The notes beneath the pieces are model-generated. The model saw nothing but the letters and a program-made list of their open reading frames with translations. It was not told the DNA's origin and made no database searches. Positions 8,130-16,650 of a DNA stretch of 64,000 nt are shown here, one piece after another. How positions within the stretch are numbered: position 1 is the stretch's first letter; every line of letters begins with the position of its first letter. This stretch comes from Tessaracoccus timonensis. GTDB taxonomy: Bacteria > Actinomycetota > Actinomycetes > Propionibacteriales > Propionibacteriaceae. The stretch is from NCBI RefSeq assembly GCF_900343145.1, contig NZ_LT996886.1, positions 2,046,001-2,110,000 of the forward strand, given 5' to 3'. The position numbers and the translations under genes are program-made.

Positions 8130-9740
8130 CAAGGCCAACTCCTGGTCGAGAAACTCCCCGGCAAAATTGCACGCCACCATCTCTATGACCTCACCGGGGA
8201 ATTCATCTCCCAGCGCTACGACGGCGCCGTGACTGATCCGGCTACTGGTGCCAGGAGTGTTCAGCCGTGGTTGGCGTGGAGTTTGGAGGCTGATGCGGCT
8301 GGGCAGATCGTGCATGAGTGGAATCCTGTTGGTGCTGCGTTCACGGGCATGGTCGCCGGCGCCCAGGCCGTGGCTGCGGATCTGACGTATACGTATGATC
8401 CGGCTGGACGGCTCACGAAGGTCGTGGACCAATCCGATGATGCAGACGGTACGAGCTGTCAACTGCGCACCTACCGTTTCGACGTTCGAGGTGACCGGCT
8501 CGCCAACGCCACTGCAGCCTCGGGTGCTCATGATCCTTGTCCGGCCACTCCTGGGGCGGAGACTCGCCATGGTTACGATGCGGCTGACCGGCCCACCACC
8601 GCCGGCGACAACACGACCTACACCTACGATCCGCTTGGCCGGCAAACCGTCATCCCGGCTGTGGACGCGCCGCGGCCGGAGTCGGGTGATGTCCGCTTGT
8701 CGTATTACGACGATGATGCTGTGAAAGCGATTACGCAGGCTGGGGTGAGTGTGTCGTATGGGTTGGATGTTGCTGGGCGTCGCACAGTACAGACCACGCG
8801 CCGCACGTTGGAATCGACTGTCACTGAGTCGGTGACGAATCACTATGTGGATGATTCGGATAACCCGGCGTGGGTGACCACCAGTACAGCGCAGGGTTTG
8901 TCAACCACTGTGTATGCAGGTCAGTGATGTGAGTTTGTCGTTGACTACTTCTGGTGGGGTGACCAGCGGTCAGCTGGCATTGGCTAATCCGCGCGGGGAT
9001 GTGCCGGCAACCATCACACTGCCAGCCGATCAGCATGAGGCGACCGGTCTTGATGGGTGGACCCGTTACACCGAATACGGCACACCAGTTGCCGCACCCT
9101 TCACAGGTGCGGGTGGTGTTGCAGCCAACGGCTACGGGTGGCTGGGTGCGAAACAGCGTTCTACCACCGAAACAGGCATCCTGCTCATGGGAGCCCGCCT
9201 CTACAACCCGGTCACCGGTTTGTTCACCAGCCTCGACCCCATCTACGGCGGCAACGACACCCCGTATGCCTACCCCAACGACCCCATCAACAAACAAGAC
9301 ACCACCGGCGAATGGGGCTGGCTGCGAAAGGTCGGCAAGGTACTGTGGAAGTACAAATGGGATATCGCCCTCACCGCAGCTGGATTCATACCGGTGCTCG
9401 GAACGGCATCTTGGTTGATTCGAGGCGGCCGTATAGTCCGGGGCATATCTAAAGCGGTAAGAGCTGCAAAAATTGCCAGCAGTTCGGGTAAGGTGAAGTA
9501 TGCTAAATACCTATCCCGAACATTGAATAGGGGAAAGGCTCGGGTAAGTATACGTAGCAAGAAAGGGATTACTCATTATGACTTGCATGGGCGATCGCAC
9601 AATTCAGTCAAGACGCCACATCAGTATCTCCATCGCTACGGCCGCCCCCCCTGTTTATGGGAAAGAAGGATCCGGTGAAGAGTAGCAACTGGAGAGATCT
9701 GACCCGGGTTCACTATCACCTCATAAGGAGCAGGCGGTGA
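8130..9740 (+). pseudogene. Rhs/YD-repeat toxin cassette with type-24-like tip, two frameshifts
   Basis: Three consecutive frames rebuild one Rhs C-terminus. The core begins near 8130 (HHLYDLTGEFISQRYDGAVT) and matches the leftward Rhs almost line for line until TVYAGQ-stop at 8925-8927. The core resumes in the next frame from 8914 (SDVSLSLTTSG) to YPNDPINKQDTTGEWGW. The tip reads VSIRSKKGITHYDLHGRSHN then SVKTPHQYLHRYGRPP. A C7 tract (9645-9651) then breaks the frame, which stops early at 9678. With one extra C the frame continues as GKKDPVKSSNWRDLTRVHYH then LIRSRR, to TGA at 9738-9740. The D-L-x-G-x-x-H...T-P-H and W-x-D-L-x-x-V-x-x-x-L pattern resembles polymorphic toxin type 24 (moderate confidence). 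Confidence 0.8.
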
Positions 9741-10171
9741 TCCACGGAATCTCGTGTTATGAGCAAGGCTTTGGGGATTGGGGCATCTCGCACGTCGAGC
9801 ATGAAGTCTGTGTGTCAGGCCACATAGTTGATTTGAAGTCCGACTTCTATGTGAAGAGGGTTGTTGTTGAAGATGACGCCCTATTCATGGACATGGTCGG
9901 ATTTCCTGGGGATAGTTGTTCCCCGAATTATCAGCGATTGAGTGGTATCTTTATTCGGATGGCCTGGGAAAAGTGCTCGGAAATAAGCCTGGGGCAGACG
10001 GGAAAGATATTATTTGATGAAAATGACGGCCACTACGGTATGCTGGGAATCCGTCTTATGGGCCGCTCAAATGAAGGGTTGCTAACCTTTATTGTTGACG
10101 GAGATTGGTTCGAAATTCACGTTAAGTGTCATACGTTTTCAGTCGTGCCGAAAGTGTACCAGGAGCCTTGA
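9737..10171 (+). CDS. Hypothetical protein, candidate immunity protein for the type-24-like tip
   Basis: This 144-residue soluble protein starts at GTG 9737, inside the GTGA that also holds the reconstructed stop of the toxin frame (TGA 9738-9740). This overlap is good evidence that the repaired toxin frame is the ancestral one. The protein is acidic and beta-strand-like (YVKRVVVEDDALFMDMVGF, GLLTFIVDGDWFEIHVKC) and has no recognised domain. The gene is clearly more AT-rich than the core genome, as cassette-borne immunity genes often are. It remains intact although its toxin is broken, which would be expected if it still protects against related toxins. Confidence 0.65.
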   Translation: MIHGISCYEQGFGDWGISHVEHEVCVSGHIVDLKSDFYVKRVVVEDDALFMDMVGFPGDSCSPNYQRLSGIFIRMAWEKCSEISLGQTGKILFDENDGHYGMLGIRLMGRSNEGLLTFIVDGDWFEIHVKCHTFSVVPKVYQEP

Positions 10172-10661
10172 ACGTGTAGCCAACGTCCGCCAGCGGTCAT
10201 CGAGTAGTCGTAGATCTTGACTTTCTTGGGCGCCACGTGGGTGGTAGCGAAGCCTGCGACGTCTGTCCCCGCGGTGCCATCAACGAACAAAATTCCACAG
10301 GCCCAGCATGGTGGAGGATGGCTGCGAGTGGCCTTGCGGGGAGCGCCCAAGGTCTTGGGGATAGCGATTGGGTAGAAAAGAGGCTGGTAGACAGGTGGGG
10401 AAAGGGTTGCAGTGGCTTGTGCTAAGAGTTCGGTCTCTCGGCCTGCGGCTAAGAGGGGAACAATTTGGGGCCTGGTTGCACGTGAGTTCTACATTCGTTG
10501 GCCGCGCGCTCTCTGATAATTGCAGAGCAAGGAGGCGAGCCTGTTGCATGTCTTGAAACAATTCTTCCGGGAAAAGGAGGAGAACTCTGCCACATGGCAG
10601 ATTGAAAGTCGTAGGTTTACCAGCTGCAGGAGTCGCACTAACTCTTTTTTACATTCTTGAT
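10172..10661. other. Gene-poor stretch with possible degenerate remnants
   Basis: No convincing gene lies here. On the minus strand near 10150-10300 a short frame with GTDVAGFATTHVAPKKVKIY and DYSMTAGGRWLHVQGS has some coding character and may be a decayed fragment, but it has no start context or neighbour to support it. Confidence 0.3.
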
Positions 10662-10718
10662 GCCCGTTACCTTGTGAGTACCCCCCCGACGATCGGGGAT
10701 ACTCACAAGGTAACGGGC
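10662..10718. repeat. 19-bp perfect inverted repeat upstream of an unknown gene
   Basis: The left arm at 10662-10680 (GCCCGTTACCTTGTGAGTA) pairs perfectly with the right arm at 10700-10718 across a 19-base loop containing C7. It could be a terminator, a binding site for a dimeric regulator of the gene at 10804, or a mobile-element site. There is no T-tract. The distance to the next start is 85 bases, which would allow either a promoter-proximal operator or a boundary element. Confidence 0.6.
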
Positions 10719-10803
10719 GGGGCTATGATGGCGGGCGTGCTGGAGCCGGAGGGGGATATGCGAGAGGAAGCATGGGCCTTTCTCGCGGCGGAGGAGGTAT
10801 GCC

Positions 10804-11763
10804 ATGGGCGCTTCGCTAGTTTCTGATTTTGCTTTGCAGACTGATCTGTGGCGCGATAAGTGGTTCTCCGATGCCGCTGTGTGCTTGGTGGAGGGGGTTG
10901 CAGACGACGCTGGGAGTTTGGTTTCGGTAATGGATGTGAGTCGCCCGCGAAACGCCTGGAGAGAGTATTGGAGTGCAATTGCCCTGCTCACGAGCGATGT
11001 GGTGATGCGTGGACGTGCAGCGCGCGCGATCGATACTCGCCCTTGGGACGTATCGCCGGCAGCGTTGTGGGTGCATGTTGCACTCAGGGATGATGACGCG
11101 GACGCGTGGGATCGGGCGCGACTCGCGGCTCCACGGGGCGCGTTGGAGAAGCTGCTGGATGATTGGCCGTATGATTTTGAGCCGGGCCTTCCTTGTCGTC
11201 GTCGTTGCGCATCATTTGGGATGCCGGTTGGTGTTGCGGATCGGTTCGACTGGGATGTGGAGTTGAGCGGTCTTATGGTTGCGGATGTTGCTGGTCAGCG
11301 GGCAGGGGTGCGCCGAATGCTGGAGGCCACGCCAGGCGGGTATCACGAAGTCTGGCAAGGCATCTACTGGATGCTGGGCCCAGAGGCGTTGGGGGAAGAT
11401 TTGGTGCCGTGGGTGGTTCGTCGTGGATGGGGCTGGCGGTGGTGGCGTGACGATCTGGCCGTGTCTGAAGCGTTTCGTGGGGCGGTTGGTGACGAGCTCA
11501 CTGGCCCTGCTCGGATCTGGGGTCGAGTGTTTCGGTCTGCTCCGACTGACCACGACCGCTGGTGGTTTTGGCGTGAATGCGTTGAGCCCATGGCTCCGTG
11601 GAGCCCATTACGTGAGGACAGCGGAACTCCATCTCGTGAGTTGGCTACCCGCTGGGTCTCATTGGCGCGGAGCTGGTCAGAAACGTTTACCCTGGGCCGT
11701 TTCCGGACATATCTTCGGCGGTCGGCAGATGAGTGGGAATCAGCAGCGCGGATGGAGAGATGA
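10804..11763 (+). CDS. Hypothetical Trp-rich protein
   Basis: This 319-residue soluble protein is not recognised. It has a strong ribosome site (GGAGGAGG six bases upstream of ATG 10804). It is unusually rich in Trp and Arg, with a cluster VPWVVRRGWGWRWWRDDLAV around residues 202-221. No signal peptide or membrane helix is visible. It sits alone between the last Rhs-linked immunity gene and a stretch of pseudogenes. A perfect palindrome lies just upstream. A role as another immunity or defence accessory gene is possible from context only. Confidence 0.6.
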   Translation: MGASLVSDFALQTDLWRDKWFSDAAVCLVEGVADDAGSLVSVMDVSRPRNAWREYWSAIALLTSDVVMRGRAARAIDTRPWDVSPAALWVHVALRDDDADAWDRARLAAPRGALEKLLDDWPYDFEPGLPCRRRCASFGMPVGVADRFDWDVELSGLMVADVAGQRAGVRRMLEATPGGYHEVWQGIYWMLGPEALGEDLVPWVVRRGWGWRWWRDDLAVSEAFRGAVGDELTGPARIWGRVFRSAPTDHDRWWFWRECVEPMAPWSPLREDSGTPSRELATRWVSLARSWSETFTLGRFRTYLRRSADEWESAARMER

Positions 11764-11899
11764 CGACCTGAATCTCACCGGGGCGATTTGCTCGTCAGCA
11801 CAGCGAGTGTTCGAGCGTGTTCATGTTCGTGTCGACAGGATGCGTGTCTGGGGTCGAGACACCGACCAGCTCAGTGACTGCGGACATCGCTGGCCAATC

Positions 11900-12165
11900 C
11901 CCGGTGTGGTGCGGTTGGATTTCGTGGTACTTCGGCTCAGCTGGGTAGCGCTCATGGGCGTCTGTGAGGACTGGGCTGTGGCCCATGGATACGACCGCGT
12001 CACGCTGTGCACCCACCGACAGGTGCCGTAGAAGACCTCCTACTACAAGCGGCTCGGATGGCATGATCTTTCGGAAGGGGAGCTGGGCCCCAACTGGGTG
12101 GACGGCGATTCCGGGAGCGCGAGCTGGGGCTCGTGGTCCAGCCGCACTGGGGATGATGAAGCGGC
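11900..12165 (+). pseudogene. GNAT acetyltransferase remnant
   Basis: One frame reads VCEDWAVAHGYDRVTLCTHR, then QVP, then TAG at 12029-12031 where relatives have the Trp of VPWN/VPWK. It continues as KTSYYKRLGWHDLSEGELGP, the typical end of a GNAT domain (Y-Y-x-R-L-G-[FW]). Near 12105 the expected tail (R-x-R-E-x-E-L-G) moves to another frame (RFRERELGLVVQPHW), so there is at least one frameshift as well. The N-terminal half cannot be recovered. It is non-functional. Confidence 0.6.
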
Positions 12166-12552
12166 TGTCCACGTCGCACTAACATGTCGCGGTGGGCTAC
12201 TGGTGCGGGTTTCGGCGCCCCAAGAGCATCTGGATGCGCACCAGTGTATCCGTCCGGGTCCTACACGAGGAACTGGCGGACGCCAGCCTCCTCATGCGGA
12301 CCAAGGCGGTACCACATAAGTGGCCAGTTCGCCTCGCGAAGCTGCCTGAGTTGATCGGCAACATTGGGCACGGAGATCTTGAGCACCTTTCGAGTAGCAG
12401 GCATGTTTGGCGACCCCAACCTCCAGATGGAGGCCGCATGAGTCAGAAGCGCACTGCAGCAACGCGCCTGGGCTCTCGGTGCCGACGGCCGACTGGCTCC
12501 GTGAGGCGATATCGCTCTCGAGGTTGGAGATGGGCACGAGCAAAATGATCAG

Positions 12553-12843
12553 TTGAACCGCATGCGTCGCAACACCGAAGATGCCGGCCTGCTCCTGGGA
12601 ACAGCCAAAGAGCTGATCGAATCCGTCGGAAAGTTTGTACTAGAGGAGAACGGGCGCCTTCCAGACCGCATGGTCGACTTCCACGAGGTGATGGTCCTCA
12701 GCATGGAGCTCTTGGGCATCATGCCCGTCCAGGTCGACGCCTCCACTGAAGGCGGCAAGCAACTGCACAGGCTTTATCAGGCAGGCCATGAGGGTCGCCG
12801 AGATGATGCTGGCGGCCCTGACCACCAAATGGGGCGTGCTTGA
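12553..12843 (+). pseudogene. Fragment resembling the C-terminal domain of abortive-infection (Abi) proteins
   Basis: The segment NTEDAGLLLGTAKELIESVG followed by KFVLEENG and LSMELLGIMP resembles the start of the Abi C-terminal domain (a helix of the form A-K-E-L-I-E-x-V-x-K-x-I-L). There is no convincing start; the same frame is closed 50 bases upstream by TGA, and the sequence ends in a low-complexity tail after a probable frameshift near 12790. The family call rests on one short motif, so it is tentative. Confidence 0.3.
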
Positions 12844-13167
12844 CGACTACGGATGAGTCGCACCAGCGACAGGATCGGTCTCGCCACTCACCCACAGGGC
12901 GGAGCTGCTCCGGTATCCAGGGCGCTGGTCCTCAGATGGCAGCCGCACAGACGCACGAATCTGCCGCTGGTCGCTTGCGCGGCCTGCTCAGTTTCCAGGC
13001 GTCGATTTCTGCTCAAGTTTCGGCCGACGTTGACACGAGCCGAACGCACACCATCCGACAGCGCGAGCGCGAAACGCCGCTGGATACTTCTGGGCATATT
13101 CTAATCCTTTCAAGAGAAGACCGGAACGAAACCCAGAGCGGTTTAGCATCGTCGGAGGCGGTAGGTC

Positions 13168-13551
13168 ATGCTGTTTGACTTGGTAGTCGGGTACCCCATT
13201 TGGTCGGCGGTTGTTCTCTTTGTCGCAGTGGTGGTGTTCACTGGGATCGACAAGGAGGTGAGCGATGTCGCGGTTTGGCGATGGGGGATGTGGGGTGTTT
13301 CGGCGCTGTTTGCCATGACGGTGTACGTCTCGAGGCCCGGTGTGGTGCTGGAAGATGCGGCGACTGTTGCTGCGTTCGTCTTCGGTAGTTTGTTGCTCGG
13401 AACAGGTTTCCGTCCAGGGCTTGTGACCCGTTGGCCCCGGTGCAACGAGAATGGTCATTGGCTGACATACTCAACTTTGTACTTCTTCACGGGCTGGGCT
13501 GCGTTACTGTGTTTGGGGCTTCCGGCTGCGATGAAAGCCGGGGCATTCTGA
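13168..13551 (+). CDS. Small hypothetical membrane protein, candidate immunity protein
   Basis: This 127-residue protein has about four hydrophobic segments (roughly 8-26, SAVVLFVAVVVFTG; 36-52, WGMWGVSALFAMTVYV; 65-79, TVAAFVFGSLLLG; 103-120, TLYFFTGWAALLCLGL). It is encoded just upstream of a degenerate toxin-tip stretch. Compact four-helix proteins of this size are frequent immunity proteins for membrane-active or cell-wall toxins, but nothing here identifies its partner. Confidence 0.5.
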   Translation: MLFDLVVGYPIWSAVVLFVAVVVFTGIDKEVSDVAVWRWGMWGVSALFAMTVYVSRPGVVLEDAATVAAFVFGSLLLGTGFRPGLVTRWPRCNENGHWLTYSTLYFFTGWAALLCLGLPAAMKAGAF

Positions 13552-13633
13552 GCGCGAATACGCGCAACTTGGTTGAAGGCGCCATCGACTCGGCGTTGGC
13601 CGGCAACGGAGTCTCCAAAGGGAGGGGACTGTC

Positions 13634-13848
13634 GTGGGACGTGCGACAAACGGTGCCAGAATGCTGACGTCGGTTAGGCACCAAGGGGCAATCAGCAAGA
13701 ATGGTGTCCAGTTCATCGGGCGCGCGTACCGTAACGCCAGCAAGTCTGGGCGAGGTATGAAAAAAAGCAACCTCACCTGTAGCAAACGAGGGGGCGCCAT
13801 GATTATGTCAATATTCAAACCGCGCACGCGCCGCGCCGCAGGAGATGA
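13634..13848 (+). pseudogene. Degenerate toxin-tip remnant
   Basis: Pieces of a basic tip can be read in more than one frame: TSVRHQGAISKNGVQFIGRA up to an A7 run at about 13759, then in another frame RGRHDYVNIQTAHAPRRR and a TGA at 13846-13848. The basic ending and the position, three bases before the ATG of the next gene, copy the intact pairs in this region. A clean reading frame does not exist. Confidence 0.35.
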
Positions 13849-13851
13849 ACG

Positions 13852-14241
13852 ATGTGCTTTCTGGAAAGGCCTAAGTGGTTCTATTGCTGGGCGTCCGTTT
13901 CCTGCATACAGGCAGAAGTGCCTTTTCGTGGGGAACGCTTCGGCTTGTTCACCATTCCTGAATTTCGGAGCCGCATCCGGAAGGAGATACCGACTCTGCA
14001 GGTGTGGTTCCCAGAGGACGATGATCTTTATGTGAAGGTCCTCCAGCGTGAAGATGTTGCCCCGATGCGCCGCATGCAGATTGGATCTGCTGATGACGGT
14101 GTTCAATGGAGCGTGTCGCCGCTTGACCGAATGGAGCAACAGATTGCGGAAGCACTACCGGAGTTCTCTGGGTTCCTGAGAGAGGGGGCCGTTCAGATCC
14201 CGATCGCTGGAGTTCCAGATGCTTTGGCCCGCGTCGTATAA
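13852..14241 (+). CDS. Hypothetical protein, candidate immunity protein
   Basis: This 129-residue protein has ATG at 13852 with AGGAGA seven bases upstream. It is soluble, acidic and Trp/Phe-rich (PTLQVWFPEDDDLYVKVLQR). No family is recognised. It directly follows the remnant ending HAPRRR. The last 30 residues overlap another plausible frame on the opposite strand (about 14190-14450), so the C-terminus may be recombinant. From 14242 to 14488 there is otherwise no supported gene before sufR. Confidence 0.45.
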   Translation: MCFLERPKWFYCWASVSCIQAEVPFRGERFGLFTIPEFRSRIRKEIPTLQVWFPEDDDLYVKVLQREDVAPMRRMQIGSADDGVQWSVSPLDRMEQQIAEALPEFSGFLREGAVQIPIAGVPDALARVV

Positions 14242-14488
14242 GTAGGTGATTCTGGGGCGCGTGTATTGGGGCTGTTGATCGTCTGAGCGCCACTGCAGTG
14301 TCCAGTCCAGCGTGTACGGTTCGTCGAGCCCGGCCGGATCCCTTGTCGTCCGCGTCGAGGTGCGCTTCCATAGCGCCAGACCCTGTGGTTCTTCACTTGC
14401 ATAGATGCCGTGAGCTGTCTGGGTGCACATCTTCCGAGTAAGGGAATCCTCACTTGAGTCCGGGCGCATAATTGGCAAGGATAGTGTT

Positions 14489-14494
14489 TATAAT
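14489..14494 (+). promoter_or_regulatory. Candidate -10 element for the suf operon
   Basis: TATAAT lies 18 bases upstream of the sufR ATG, in an AT-rich island (AGTGTTTATAATTTCGC) that stands out from the surrounding GC-rich DNA. No -35 box with good spacing is evident. SufR regulators usually bind their own promoter, so the operator is probably here. Confidence 0.35.
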
Positions 14495-14512
14495 TTCGCA
14501 GGAGGAGGTGTG

Positions 14513-15154
14513 ATGGACGCGCCCACGAGGGAGAGAGTTGTGCACCTGATCTTGCACAACGGGCCGCAGACTGCGAAGCAGCTGGCGGAAGCGCTGTCGC
14601 TCACTCCTGCCGCAGTGCGACGTCACCTCGCCGTGCTGTTGGAAGACGGCACCCTCACGTCGAGAGAAGAGCGGGTCTACGGTCCGCGCGGGCGGGGGCG
14701 TCCGTCGCAGGTATTTGTGCTCACCGACGCAGGCCGAGCCGAATTCCAACACGAGTATGACAAGCTCGCGCTCATGGCCCTTCGCAGGCTTGGCGCTACC
14801 GAGATCGAAGGCCTCGCGCAGGAGCGCGTGGCGGTGATCGAGCAGCGGTTCAGCGCGTCGCGCGAGGCGCAGCCAGAACGCCCCGCCGTCGACCTCCTCG
14901 TCGAAGCGCTCGCAGCCGAGAACTACGCTGCCGGTTTGCGCCCGGTCCGCTCCGGCGACCAAATTGTGCAGTTCCACTGCCCGGTGGCTGAAGTTGCCGC
15001 CGAGTACCCCATCTTGTGCGAAATCGAGACAGAACTGTTCGGCAGGCTGCTCGACTCCCACGTCCAGCGCCTCGCCACCATCGCCCACGGCGACGGGGTG
15101 TGCACCACGCACGTCCCCGCACCCATTCCCACCCCCATCCCCAAGAGAAAGTGA
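14513..15154 (+). CDS. sufR: SufR-type iron-sulfur-responsive transcriptional regulator
   Basis: This 213-residue protein has an N-terminal winged helix-turn-helix (about 5-75; [20 protein letters not shown], then a wing ending [13 protein letters not shown]). Its C-terminal domain holds Cys residues in [16 protein letters not shown] and GDGVCTTH, arranged like the Fe-S ligands of SufR proteins. With its cluster bound, SufR represses the suf genes and is released under iron or oxidative stress. The start at 14513 is chosen because GGAGGAGG lies seven bases upstream. It is the first gene of the operon, four bases before sufB. Confidence 0.85.
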   Translation: MDAPTRERVVHLILHNGPQTAKQLAEALSLTPAAVRRHLAVLLEDGTLTSREERVYGPRGRGRPSQVFVLTDAGRAEFQHEYDKLALMALRRLGATEIEGLAQERVAVIEQRFSASREAQPERPAVDLLVEALAAENYAAGLRPVRSGDQIVQFHCPVAEVAAEYPILCEIETELFGRLLDSHVQRLATIAHGDGVCTTHVPAPIPTPIPKRK

Positions 15155-15158
15155 ACCC

Positions 15159-16604
15159 ATGACCCAGACCGCACCTCAGCAGGCGCCGGGCACCGGTGCC
15201 ACGCAGGACGAGCACCTGGCGGCGCTCGGCAAATACCAGTGGGGTTGGCATGACTCCGACGAGGCAGGCGCCGCGGCGCAGCGCGGCCTGAACGAAGCCG
15301 TCGTCAACAACATCTCCGACATGAAGGACGAGCCGCAGTGGATGCGCGACTTCCGTCTCAAGTCGCTCAAGCTGTTCGACAAGAAGCCCATGCCCAAATG
15401 GGGAGCAGACCTCTCCGGTATCGACTTCGACAACATCAAGTACTTCGTGCGTTCGACGGAGAAGCAAGCCCAGACCTGGGACGACCTGCCAGAAGACATC
15501 AAGGAGACCTACGACAAGCTCGGCATTCCGGAAGCGGAGAAGGCGCGCCTCGTCGCAGGCGTGGCGGCGCAGTACGAATCCGAGGTGGTCTACCACAAGA
15601 TCAACGAGGAACTGGAGCGCCAGGGCGTCATCTTCCTCGACACCGACACCGCGCTCAAGGAGCACGAAGATCTCTTCAAGGAGTACTTCGGCACCGTCAT
15701 CCCCGCCGGCGACAACAAGTTCGCGTCGCTGAACTCGGCCGTGTGGTCGGGCGGCTCCTTCATCTATGTGCCGAAGGGCGTGCACGTCACCATCCCGTTG
15801 CAGGCCTACTTCCGCATCAACACGGAGAACATGGGTCAGTTTGAGCGCACGCTCATCATCGTCGACGAGGACGCCTACGTCCACTACGTCGAGGGCTGCA
15901 CCGCACCGATCTACAAGTCGGATTCGCTGCACTCCGCCGTCGTTGAGATCGTCGTGAAGAAGGGTGCGCGCTGCCGCTACACGACCATCCAGAACTGGTC
16001 GAACAACGTCTACAACCTCGTCACTAAGCGCGCCACCTGTGAGGAAGGTGCGACGATGGAGTGGATCGACGGCAACATCGGCTCGAAGGTCACCATGAAG
16101 TACCCGGCTGTGTACCTCATGGGCCCCCACGCTAAGGGCGAGACGCTCTCCATCGCGTTCGCCGGCGAGGGCCAGTACCAAGACACGGGCTCCAAGATGG
16201 TGCACTGCGCGCCTCACACGTCGAGCTCCATCGTGTCGAAGTCGGTTGCCCGCAGCGGCGGTCGTGCGGCCTACCGGGGCCTTGTGCAGGTACAGCCGGG
16301 CGCGACGCACTCGTCGTCGGGCGTGATGTGCGACGCGCTGCTCGTCGACACCATCTCCCGCTCGGACACCTACCCCTACGTGGATATCCGCGAGGAAGAC
16401 GTGTCGATGGCCCATGAAGCCACCGTGTCGAAGGTGTCGGAAGACCAGCTCTTCTACCTGATGAGCCGCGGCATGACGGAGCTGGAAGCCACCGCCATGA
16501 TCGTGCGCGGCTTCGTCGAGCCCATCGCCCGTGAACTCCCCATGGAATACGCGCTCGAACTGAACCGACTCATTGAACTGCAGATGGAAGGCGCGGTCGG
16601 CTGA
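15159..16604 (+). CDS. sufB: Fe-S cluster scaffold protein SufB
   Basis: This 481-residue protein is the usual SufB length. SufB, with SufC and SufD, forms the SufBC2D scaffold on which [Fe-S] clusters are built in the cytoplasm. Seen here: the N-terminal alpha domain, the right-handed beta-helix core (VYVPKG- and [18 protein letters not shown]-type segments) and the conserved C-terminal region with [29 protein letters not shown] (the cluster-assembly Cys) and [18 protein letters not shown]. The start MTQTAPQQ is four bases after sufR. Confidence 0.97.
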   Translation: MTQTAPQQAPGTGATQDEHLAALGKYQWGWHDSDEAGAAAQRGLNEAVVNNISDMKDEPQWMRDFRLKSLKLFDKKPMPKWGADLSGIDFDNIKYFVRSTEKQAQTWDDLPEDIKETYDKLGIPEAEKARLVAGVAAQYESEVVYHKINEELERQGVIFLDTDTALKEHEDLFKEYFGTVIPAGDNKFASLNSAVWSGGSFIYVPKGVHVTIPLQAYFRINTENMGQFERTLIIVDEDAYVHYVEGCTAPIYKSDSLHSAVVEIVVKKGARCRYTTIQNWSNNVYNLVTKRATCEEGATMEWIDGNIGSKVTMKYPAVYLMGPHAKGETLSIAFAGEGQYQDTGSKMVHCAPHTSSSIVSKSVARSGGRAAYRGLVQVQPGATHSSSGVMCDALLVDTISRSDTYPYVDIREEDVSMAHEATVSKVSEDQLFYLMSRGMTELEATAMIVRGFVEPIARELPMEYALELNRLIELQMEGAVG

Positions 16605-16650
16605 CCGCACCCATCCTCCAATCGGCGCAACGTAAGGAACAACATTGACC

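Noticed and set aside
7980-8843. 287-residue minus-strand frame across the + Rhs core
   Set aside because: Shadow of the Rhs coding frame; the YD repeats are clearly on the + strand.
4403-10171. Dedicated site-specific inversion system for the mirrored Rhs cassettes
   Set aside because: No recombinase gene or short crossover sites are visible nearby; only homologous recombination between the cores can be proposed.
10129-10350. Short minus-strand frame with GTDVAGFATTHVAPKKVKIY
   Set aside because: Some coding character, but no start context, no family and no neighbour; mentioned only as a possible remnant.
10662-10718. Possible CRISPR repeat
   Set aside because: A single inverted pair with no direct repeats or spacers; no cas genes in the window.
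14155-14478. Minus-strand frame with PYTLDWTLQWRSDDQQPQYT
   Set aside because: Plausible residue mix, but it overlaps the 3' end of the + gene at 13852 and has no convincing start or partner; undecided and not listed as a gene.
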